64,000 bases of DNA, taken from the NCBI GenBank assembly GCA_030762935.1, contig CM060895.1:28448501-28512500 (forward strand), in the 5' to 3' direction. A program made the translations under genes and the position numbers. Origin of the DNA: Hymenopus coronatus. Lineage: Eukaryota; Arthropoda; Insecta; Mantodea; Hymenopodidae. Of the stretch, positions 55,801-64,000 are shown piece after piece. Position 1 is the first letter of the stretch. Every line of letters begins with the position of its first letter. The notes under the pieces are model-generated. The model was given only the letters and a program-made list of their open reading frames with translations, ran no database searches and was not told where the DNA came from.

Positions 55801-55943
55801 GCAAGCTTAGATAACAATTAATGTCATGTCTAGTGAAATGTTTCACAAATATTAAAAAAAAAAAAAAAAACTGAATAGTTTTTCTGCAATAAATACTACA
55901 AATATAAAAAAAAAATACTATATATGTTTGGTCATATCATGAT

Positions 55944-56175
55944 GGGAGCTGCACTAAGTGGTTAAACTACTCACCTCCCAACAAGACAGCCAGCCTGGTT
56001 TCAATCCCAGGTGACCGCATGAGTGATTTGTGGTGGACAAAGCAGAGCAGGGGCAGGTTTTCTCCAAGTTCTCCAGTTTCCCCTGCAATTGCATTCCACC
56101 GATGCCCCATATTCATTCTATGTATCATCAATTTCCTGCAGTACCATATGTAGTAAAAACAGGCATTAAACACTT
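55944..56175 (+). mobile_element. SINE family B copy
   Basis: Head AAGTGGTTAAACTACTCACC with GGTTTCAATCCCAGG, body GGGGCAGGTTTTCTCC, GTTCTCCAGTTTCCCC and TTCATTCTATGTATCATC, and end GCATTAAACACTTTAC. One of the two body modules present in the 22.1 kb copy is missing. Confidence 0.8.
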
Positions 56176-57130
56176 TACAAATGTATATAAATAATGATGG
56201 ATCTGTTAGACACTTGTTGCTGGTATGTGGTGGATATGGTCTCATATCCATGCTATACCATGGTGCCAAGCAGATGGTATCAGGGTGCCATCCAGCCTGG
56301 CTGGTGTTTTACCATTTGTTCTCTGATGGTATGCAGCCAGCCTTTGAGGTCTCAGCCCTTTACACCATACTATTTTGCATTGTGACAAGCAGATGCTGGA
56401 ATGCCATCCAGTCTAGCTGCTTTTGTTATTTGTGGATAGATGGCAGCATAATCACAACTACTATCAATTTCAGTTTTAGATAGAAAATGGAACTTTAGGT
56501 CATGCTATTAAATAATCAATCAAGTATTTTCCTTAGCAACTGAGGGAAACCATGAAAAAAATGTCAGATTGGTTGGGATTTGAACCCAGGGCCTTCCAAA
56601 TGCAGGCCATAGAAATTACTGCCTGAGCCATCCTACTCAGTAAAACTGGTGTTATTTAGTGGTCAATGGATTATTTGCTGGAAATACATAAAAAGCTTAA
56701 ATTTTATTATTTCTATTTAAAGGTGTAATTCTTGTTACTTCCTGTACTTGCTGTTATTTCTTTGTCTGAGAACAGAAAGCGTCTCTACTGTACTAAAATT
56801 AAATTTTACTTGACTTGTTTTAAACATATCTATGGAACTTTATTGACCCTGACTAAAAGTTTATCCAGCAAATTAATTGGTTTATGGACAGTATAATTAA
56901 TGATTGCCAAAACATTGAAAACTGGACTAAAGTAAAAAGGTAAAGATTAATAAAAATTTGCAACAAATCTGGCCTGTAAGCGACAAATCCAACAGTCGCG
57001 AAATGAGGGATTGTCCTGTAGAATTCAGGATGGATGGTCATCCCACTGAGCATGAACATTCAGAAGATGATGGTGATGATGATAATGTTGAAGGTATTAG
57101 CAGTAATAACTGGTTGTACTTGTAATGGTG
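56176..57130. other. unassigned DNA with a tRNA-like fragment
   Basis: On the reverse strand, about 56560-56645 reads GGATGGCTCAGGCAGTAATT with GGGTTCAAATCCCAACC about 35 bases on, another tRNA-derived piece. Around 56210-56420 two imperfect direct copies of a segment (TGGTGCCAAGCAGATGGTAT ... TGTGACAAGCAGATGCTGGA) are visible. No gene is recognised. Confidence 0.5.
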
Positions 57131-57178
57131 ACAGCAATGGGGTAGTGATGTTAATATATTGCTAATACAGATACTGGC

Positions 57179-57725
57179 ATGAAGAATGGTCAGCTCTCGC
57201 GGAAACAGGCTTAGAGTAGTGAAGGTAAACTCATCAATCTCAACAGAAGGAAGTGATTTTGGCTTGTTTGATTATTGGCCACTGCAATTTTACACATAGT
57301 TTCCTTCTTAAGAGTGAATTTGCTCCTGTGTGTCCGCTATGTCTGTCCATCATGTGTTGCTAGAGTGTGTTAATCTAGCACATATTTGGGAATCGCTACA
57401 ACTGCCAGTCAGTCTTGCAGAAGTCCTGGCAGACGATAACCCAGCGATAGATAAGATTTTTAAATTCTTATCAAAGGTAGCCTTACAATTACGGATTTAG
57501 TTATCCTTGTTTTCACATCAGTTTTGAAATATTTTTCTACAATCACCTATCTGTGGCATTTGTCATGATTACTTTTTATACACTGAATTTTATATTTTAC
57601 TTTTGTTCTTATTTATATTTATAATATTTTTATTCATCTTTATTTCTGGCTTTTGCCATATTTTGTTTGATAAGGTTGCTGATGATCTTGTAGTTGAATG
57701 TCCTTAAACACTAACCATCATCATC
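57179..57725 (+). pseudogene. LINE-A 3' end, 5'-truncated copy
   Basis: It matches 62232-62830: the ORF2 C-terminus, here in pieces (CPLCLSIMCC, LAHIWESLQLPVSLAEVLAD, then NPAIDKIFKFLSKVALQLRI and a stop), followed by an AT-rich 3' UTR and CTTAAACACTAACCATCATC with a short (ATC)n end. Direct repeats of 48 bp flank it (57131-57178 and 57726-57773). Confidence 0.82.
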
Positions 57726-57773
57726 ACAGCAATGGCATAGTGATGTTAACATATTGCTAATACAGATGCTGGA

Positions 57774-57971
57774 ATACTGATCATAATAATGGTAACAAAA
57801 GCAAAGCTAATAGAAATTGTAATAGTGGTAATCATAGTCTTTTTTTTTTTTTATTCAAAAGGTACAATATTTACTTTCACAGGGAGCCTACACATTCTTG
57901 ATTTAATATCGTTAACTCTGCAGAAATGTTTAGTGAAAATCCTTATGATATAAATGTGTTTTCTGTTGCAG
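57774..57971 (+). other. intron or 5' flank ahead of the FASN N-terminal exon
   Basis: Contains a T run near 57840 and a 3' splice acceptor TTTTCTGTTGCAG ending at 57971. No promoter element is identifiable, so the transcription start is probably further upstream, in an untranslated first exon (inference). Confidence 0.55.
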
Positions 57972-57981
57972 AAGACTAACA

Positions 57982-58201
57982 ATGACTCCTCAAGAGAGAA
58001 TCACTGCTATAGGTGCTTCAGAGGAATTTCCTAATAGCTTGAAGGCAGGAAATTTGCTTGCTAAAGCTCCTCCAGGAGAAGAAATTGTCATTTCTGGTTT
58101 GGCTGGAGCTTTTCCTGATTCTGCTAATGTCTACCATTTTCAGAATAATCTTTTCAATAAAGTGGATTTGGTTACTGATGATGATCGTCGATGGAAAACA
58201 G
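57982..58201 (+). CDS. FASN first coding exon (N-terminus, start of ketosynthase)
   Basis: Type I fatty acid synthase builds saturated fatty acids from acetyl- and malonyl-CoA in the cytosol; its N-terminal ketosynthase domain does the condensation. This exon follows an acceptor at 57971, has ten bases of leader, then ATG in context AACAATGAC. It encodes 73 residues: MTPQERITAIGASEEFPNSL, then GEEIVISGLAGAFPDSANVY and VDLVTDDDRRW, the standard opening of insect FASN. It ends at a GTTAGT donor (58202) in phase 1, so the last G joins AT of the next exon to give Asp. The frame is intact with no sign of decay. The G-[LM]-[AS]-G-x-F-P motif has Ala where many family members have Arg. Confidence 0.93.
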
Positions 58202-58397
58202 GTTAGTATGGGTAACTACTGTAATGTCATTATTGATGGACTAGTCAACTGTCACCAACACTTAATGCAATGAAGAAAGAATGTAAGTAATCAGGATCAG
58301 AAACTATTTTTGAAAGAAATTTAACTTTCACTCTCCAATTTGAAATATATTCCATAGTATAGCATATTTGCTTAATTTACTTCTCTGTTATTTTTAG

Positions 58398-58550
58398 ATC
58401 ATCCTGATATTCCGCAGAGAACTGGAAAACTATTAACAATCAACAAATTTGATGCAGGATTTTTTGGTATCCATTATAAACAAGTACAAGCTATGGACCC
58501 AATGGGGCGAATGTTATTGGAAAAGGTGTTTGAAGCTATTGTGGATGCTG
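58398..58550 (+). CDS. FASN second coding exon (ketosynthase)
   Basis: The 153-bp exon lies between TTTTTAG (58397) and GTATGT (58551), phase 1 at both ends, so it joins cleanly to the previous exon. It encodes [40 protein letters not shown] and [11 protein letters not shown], the conserved ketosynthase segment upstream of the active site. The family usually has Cys in DPMCRMLLE where this has Gly. The catalytic Cys and two His lie in later exons. None of these is found in the remaining 5.4 kb, so the next intron exceeds 5 kb. Confidence 0.94.
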
Positions 58551-60059
58551 GTATGTAAATTATCCTTTTACAATCCAATGTCGGCAACATTATTTAGGCA
58601 ACATAAAAATATGGAGCAGTAAGTATTGAAAACCTGCTTTCACAGACATATGTCCACTGGCAATTCATGCTAAAGGGCACAACCTTAACTATCCTCCCCT
58701 TAATTATGAACCAGAAATATGTTTTAAATGCAAATTCTGAACGATTCAGGACCTGCATGGTAATATAAAAGAGAAGCATCCTTCTCAGGTGAAGGCAGAC
58801 AACTTAGTGTTTAAATGTATGAAGAGAACAGGCCAAAACAAAATTTTCTTGTGTCTACCAGAAAACTTCTGTTTAAAAGGGGCTGTTCTGAAGGGCAAGT
58901 AGCCCAGTCAATAAAGGAAAAATGTTGGAAAAAATCAGTTAACAATTCAATTGTTTATTGATAGTAACTATTTAGAAATACAATTTGTCAAAAGTTCCCA
59001 TTATTATTCCTGGTGCTTAACCCAGTAGCCCCTCTTATCCCCTCCCCCTCGTAAACCTTTATAGTATCACATATAGATATACAATCACTCTTCAAACTTT
59101 TTTTTGTTTTACTCCTGAGATTATGTTGTACAGAACAGGTCCAGTGCAAATTTAAGCTGTCAGAAACAGTACATTAAATATTTGCAAAAGTTTTTGAAAT
59201 TTTATTTACCATCTTTCTTTTGTAAAACTTTTTGTTCCTGGAATTTACCAAAATAGTTAAACTAAAAGTTGTAGAATCTCAGTTTTCTTATTATGTACAT
59301 AGTTTTATGTTTTCATGACATGTGGCAGATAATGGGAAGCGCTCACACCTTATTGCACTGATGATGCAACCACTCGCATGGAGCTGCTCCCCTGTCCTTC
59401 TCTCTTGATAATACTGTCGTACTCCTTTGGCATAATTTACAAATAATTAATGATTAAAATACTAACCCTTTTTCTGTTCAGTAACATATTATATTGTAGT
59501 AGAAATAATATAAAATAACAACCTTTGTAATATGTTGTGTTACTCTAGAAAAATTGGCAGATTCGAATAGTTGTAGCATTCTGAAAACATTTACATAAAA
59601 TACAATGCCAGTTTTAGTTCGATGGGTGGAGGAATCACCCTTAACACATGTTGGGTCTTTCCATTAACTACAACTTATGGGACCCCAAGAGATCTACTAT
59701 GACAGCAATGAGACTGACATACCTTATGTCCCAAATCACACTCTCGATTGAGTTCCTTTAAGAGGTATGAGGGCTTATGCAAAATGTCCAATCAATTTTG
59801 ATTCACAAATATGTTTAAATAACTATCAGATACCTCCGTGAATGCAGTCTGAAGGATACCGTTGTGCAGTGGTGGAAGGGAGTTGCAAAGGGAGACTGGA
59901 TAATGCATAATTCTCAGCCCCTTAGTATCACATAGGAGTGTGTTTTTATCCAATGATAAAGGTCAGCCCGAGGAGGGGTCACCGCATCAGCTGTAACAAT
60001 TCTGAAGGAGTTTGGGTTGTTTTATGTATTGGGATGTGAGACCCTAAGGTTAGCATGGG
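58551..60059 (+). other. FASN intron, no recognised element
   Basis: I searched for the next ketosynthase exon (G-x-C-x-S-x-S type and D-T-A-C-S-S-S) and found none. Otherwise unassigned. Confidence 0.5.
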
Positions 60060-60420
60060 TGGAGACTCTAAATGTCTTGGACAACAAAAGCAAATAGAAC
60101 TGTTAAAAGTAATGGGAAAAGAAATAGTCGGGTCTTGTGATATTAATAGGCGAAGGAAGAAAAGAAGGAAGTTAACATCAGTGAGCCCATTTATTATTCA
60201 GAAGGACCTCGATAAGCTTGTTTGCCTGGTGGAGTTGTGCATTAAAGCATGCAATAGCAAGCTTCTAGTTGAAGCGCTATCAGCTCAGTTAAACTACTGA
60301 AAGCAAATACTTTAGCCAGCAAACAACAGAAAATAGTGTGCAGAAGATCATAGAGCACTTGTATGTGCAGATATCAAAGAAAACATCTCTTATAGATTAC
60401 AGCAATGGAAACTTTTAAAA
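60060..60420 (+). pseudogene. LINE-A ORF1 fragment
   Basis: The open stretch 60055-60300 carries KLTSVSPFIIQKDLDKLVCL and NSKLLVEALSAQ, aligning with SSVSPFVIQKGLDNIAGPV and CTLLLEAH in the ORF1 at 63618-64000. After the stop, SKQQKIVCRRS-like coding continues briefly. Both ends are truncated. Confidence 0.65.
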
Positions 60421-60862
60421 CATGATGCAGAATGTCAAGGTTGTAGGAATAATGTTTGTAATAATGCCATAAAAACTATATTAGGTGGAGCCTTGTTTAC
60501 AAAACAGTGTTTCTAAGTTGATATGAAAGGTTCCATCTTGTTGGCACCAAACTTGGAAGTATCCTCACAACTATTTTCTTTAATTCATTCAATCTTTATA
60601 TAATTTAGAGAGAAAAATTGCATTTTCCTGAGAGCACAAAACTAGAGAAGTGCTCCATCCTGTGATATTTCTGACAGGTTGTTTCAGTACAGGTTTACCA
60701 CACAATTATAGCAATATTCAAAGAGAACCTAAGGGATTTTGTTTAACTTGTGCCTGAAAGCCTCCTGCACCATATTAGGGTTTGGCCTATCATTTTCTTT
60801 GATAAAATTTTCTGCATGATGAAATGAAGTTTCTGTTGATTTATTTGTCCTCAACAGATCCT
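60421..60862. other. unassigned intron DNA
   Basis: Nothing recognised. Confidence 0.45.
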
Positions 60863-62821
60863 CCCTCAGGGGCCTACTATAGTAGGTATGGGTTTGGTGC
60901 ACCTGGGGTCCCGAGTCAACACTGATTCCCTTGACGTGGGTTCCTCTGAGTATTGAGGGAGTCAACAGAAATGGCCATCCACGTTTGGGCTGTGCATCGA
61001 GACCCATGATGGTGGAAAGGTATATCCTGGTTAGGTGAGGGTTGTGTATCTGACCCTGGCCTTTCTGTCTTTTCAGTGCCTAGGAAGGGTGTGCAGCTTA
61101 ATACACTGTTTTGGTTTCTGTTTCACCTAAATGGGAGGCTAGGATTAGCTCACCCCTACTCAGTCGGCTAGGACTAGGTAATATTCTGAGCTCCAGGGTG
61201 AGGGGGATGCTGAACCTGCTATATCTCTCGTGTAGTCCTGTCATCCCAGTGAACATCCGTCAAGTTCCCATAATTGTCCTCGTTTTGCAGAGGAATAGGC
61301 AATCCAGGAGATTCAAGTTAAAGAGAAGGTGTTCTTCTTGGAAGCCCGAAAACTCTTGGAAATCTGCCAACCCTCTGTCCCGAAGTATGGTACCTATAGC
61401 TCAATTGTAGCTAAATCAATACCAAAATAGGAAATTGCAACTCAGACCTGTGGTATAAACAGGGCCACACAGAAACGTTCTCTCAGTTAGATCGCTTCCT
61501 AGGCTTTCGTATTCGACATCTAAGGCAGTATCAACATCTGCTACATCTGAAATTATAAAATCCGCTACAGCTACATCGTCACCAAAGCAATCGATGTTGA
61601 CCAACAAGACTGGTAAAGTAATAATATCTAATGCACCTGAAAGAAAGTTCAAGACCAGCTGTGAGAGAACCAACTTCTTCAAGGAAAGCAGAAAGCTTAC
61701 TCCCAAAACAACAAAGGGAAACAAAAGCCCATGTAGGTCCTCTTCTAGGATTTTCTGGGAAGGTTAGCGACATTGATCTTTGATTATCTCCATTTCCAAT
61801 AGGTACTCCATTCAAAATTTTCAATTGGAAAGGAGTCCTCCCCAGTGAAGGAGATGCAGTAGCAGGATACTGCCCCCACTGCCAGAAGGAACATCCTCCT
61901 GTAGAAGGTGTTAGCTCGACACCAAAAAGGAATAAACAGGTCTGACCACCGCAGTCTTCAAAATAGAAATGACCACAATGTAGAACTTATCCCATAATAA
62001 AGACCAAGGCTGTCCTACAATGGAACATACACAGAATAACAACACATCGACCTGAGCTTGAACTGTTGCTTAAGCAGAATGATCTGTTGGTCGTATGTTT
62101 ACAAGAGACTAAGCTCCATCCACAAGGCAGCTTTAAAATCAAACGGTACACCCCTATAAATATGATCTATCACCAGAAGAAGGTGTACCTGCACAAGGAG
62201 CACTATGATGCTTTTCAGAGATGATACTTTCATGCTGGCATGAATAGTGGTCAGCTCTCAATGGAAACAAGCTTAGAATAGTGAAGGACCTTCCAATAAA
62301 TTGGAATACTTCCTCTTGTTCATCTCAACGGAAGGAAGTGATATTGGCTCGGTTGCGTATTGGCCACTGCAATTTTACACATAGTTAACTTCTTAAGAGG
62401 AAATCTGCTCCTGTCTGTCCTGCTAATTAGAGTGGATTCTTGTGACAGTCATGTGTTGTTAGAATGTGTTCATCTAGCACATGTTCGGGAATCTCTGCAA
62501 CTGCCGGTCAATCTTGCAGAGGTCCTAGCGAGAGATAATCCAGCAGTAGATCAGATTTTAACATTTTTTTCTAAGGTGACCTTTCAATTAAGAACTTAAT
62601 TACACTTATCCCTGTTTCACATCATTTGTCAAAATATTTTTACAAATGACTTATGTATAGCTTTTGCCATGATTACCTTTATATGCATTGAAATTTATAT
62701 TTATCTTTCATCCTTATTTATATTTGATATTTTTTTATTGATCTTTATCTCTGGATTTTACCATGATTTGTTTCATTTGGGCACTGATGACCCTGTAGTT
62801 GACTGCCCTTAAACACTAATG

Positions 62822-62859
<38 letters not shown>

Positions 62860-62861
62860 GT
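60863..62861 (+). mobile_element. LINE-A copy with two internal deletions
   Basis: Both element ends are present: the 5' UTR (60863-61250), then directly the end of ORF1 (from about 61251; ACATCCGTCAAGTTCCCAT aligns with 24952), the start of ORF2 (about 62000-62230; VLQWNIHRI, ELELLLKQNDLLVVCLQETK), then directly the ORF2 C-terminus (from 62232) with ILARLRIGHCNFTHS, the open 62360-62599 stretch VHLAHVRESLQLPVNLAEVL and VDQILTFFSKVTFQLRT plus stop, the 3' UTR and an (ATC)n tail (62823-62861). The first part of ORF1 and nearly all of the reverse transcriptase are missing, so it cannot move on its own. Confidence 0.75.
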
Positions 62862-63156
62862 GTTGCCTATTATTGTTAGCTAGCCTGGATTCTCTGATTG
62901 ACTGAGATGACTCTGCAGGGCTATCCCAGCATGTAATATGCAGCAATACATTCCATGTGCTTGGAATAGATATGGGGAGAATCTCTCGCAGATCAACATG
63001 GCCTGCTCCAAATGCTTCTTACCCTATAGCAATCTGGTACTATTATACATTATTTAAATTATCATTGAAAACCTCAGAAAATTAAGAGCATAACAAAACT
63101 GAAAATATGAAACACCACAAACACCACAGACAAGAAATGGTTCATATCCTATTCCC
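62862..63156. other. unassigned intron DNA
   Basis: Nothing recognised. Confidence 0.45.
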
Positions 63157-63600
63157 TCCCCCCAGGAGCCTACTACGGTACGGGTTTGGCACACCCGAGG
63201 TCCCGAGCCAACCGTAACTCCCTCATGTGGGCAACCTCCGAGTGGTGAGGGAACCAGTAGGTCAAAATGCCCACCCACATATTGACTGTGCATGGAGACC
63301 CATGTGGGTGGAAAGGATTACCCTAGTTGGTGAGGGTTGTGTATCTGAGCCTGGGCCTTCAGTCTTTTCAGTGACTAGGGAGGGTACGCAGCTTAATACA
63401 CAACTTTGGTTTCTGCCTCACCTAAATGGGAGGCTAGGGACTAGCCCACCCCTAGTCAATCGGCCAGGACTAGGTATTATACCGAACTCTAGGGTGAGTG
63501 GGACAGCGAGCCTGCTATATCCCCTGTGTAGCCCTGTCATCCCAGTGGGGTGACCCCTTGTTGGACTCCCTGGTGGGTGGGGAGCACCGGGGGATGAAAA
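63157..63600 (+). repeat. LINE-A 5' untranslated region (copy at window end)
   Basis: From CAGGAGCCTACTACGGTACG to GGGGAGCACCGGGGGATGAA. It is the best-preserved version of the 5' block also seen at 24045 and 60863, and is GC-rich compared with its surroundings. Confidence 0.78.
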
Positions 63601-63617
63601 TTAAAACTTATTTTCAT

Positions 63618-64000
63618 GGCAAAAACCAAAAAATCCATTAATATGGTTCTGAGTTCGGAGGAGAAGTAGTCGAGTGTTGTGGTCCTCGCTACTTGATTGT
63701 TAACAGAACAGAGGAAGGAATAAAGTTCTCTAGTGTAAGCCCTTTTGTCATTCAAAAGGGTCTTGATAACATTGCTGGTCCTGTAAAATCTTGCACAAGA
63801 GCTCGTAATTGCACGCTCCTATTAGAAGCACACTGAGCTTCCCAGGCTGCAAAAATACTAAAGACCAAAATGTTAGCTAGCTATCCAGTAAAGGTCGACG
63901 TACACAAAAGCTTGAATTCCTCACGCGGTGTGGTAAACACCCGCGCATTGGACAGTTTGACCAGTGAGGAAATTCAAGAAAATCTTGCTCCCCAAGGCGT
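63618..64000 (+). pseudogene. LINE-A ORF1 (gag-like), runs off the window
   Basis: ATG at 63618 follows the 5' UTR. After a frameshift near 63665, the gag frame reads RYLIVNRTEEG, SSVSPFVIQKGLDNIAGPVK, CTLLLEAH, a TGA, then ASQAAKILK, VDVHKSLNSSRGVVNTRALD and EEIQENLAPQGV. This is the RNA-recognition-like region of ORF1 in I/Jockey-type LINEs, lying before the zinc knuckles. One stop and one shift mean this copy is also dead in ORF1. Confidence 0.75.

Overview
The window looks like intron and intergenic DNA from a large, AT-rich, repeat-dense arthropod genome, probably an insect. The evidence is spliceosomal introns in exons resembling insect fatty acid synthase (FASN), tRNA-derived SINEs with target-site duplications, and remnants of at least ten transposon classes. 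There are no operons or prokaryotic signals. I cannot name the species. Family calls rest on motif recognition by eye, without any database search.

Host genes. Only three stretches look like host coding sequence, all on the + strand. An exon at 3175-3363 resembles the C-terminal end of a FASN thioesterase domain and is followed by an AATAAA signal. Two exons at 57982-58201 and 58398-58550 encode the N-terminus and the start of the ketosynthase domain of a FASN. A C-terminus lies upstream of an N-terminus on the same strand, about 54.6 kb apart. The simplest reading is the 3' end of one FASN gene followed by the 5' end of a second, tandem FASN gene.

Repeat landscape. The commonest repeat, which I call R1, is about 0.85-0.9 kb and present in about 16 full or partial copies on both strands, roughly a sixth of the window. 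It has a palindromic 5' end, a (GT)n tract at a constant internal position and a conserved hairpin-bearing 3' end. It does not match any family I can name. Other contents by region: 3.6-4.9 kb LINE remnant; 6.2-7.8 kb eroded repeat ORF of unknown class; 8.8-9.3 kb Copia; 9.5-11.5 kb hAT holding a 77-bp-arm foldback; 11.8-12.1 kb Gypsy gag; 12.6-13.5 kb hAT; 13.7-15.5 kb complete but dead pogo element; 17.0-17.4 kb LINE; 18.7-19.2 kb unidentified 431-bp insertion with 15-bp duplications; 20.35-21.1 kb mariner; 21.6-24.0 kb SINEs.

From 24.0 to 29.0 kb is an old I/Jockey-type LINE (LINE-A) split by an R1 insertion. A THAP-like pseudo-exon lies at 29.1 kb. A 2481-bp Buster-type hAT with 8-bp duplications occupies 32.5-35.0 kb, and a Gypsy element with a SINE in its 3' LTR occupies 35.5-38.9 kb. 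Further hAT and Jockey pieces follow to 41.1 kb, then stacked R1 copies to 46 kb. A Jockey LINE interrupted by a Penelope-like fragment lies at 49.5-51.4 kb, R1 copies continue to 54.8 kb, and LINE-A pieces flank the second FASN gene to the end of the window.

How it fits together. The window appears to be the spacer between two FASN copies, plus the first introns of the downstream copy, filled by successive transposition. Nested insertions give a relative order: LINE-A is older than the R1 copy inside it; one R1 copy is older than the 431-bp element inside it; the Gypsy LTR is older than the SINE inside it; the Jockey LINE is older than the Penelope-like fragment inside it. Every recognised transposon ORF carries stops, frameshifts or truncation, so I see no autonomous element.
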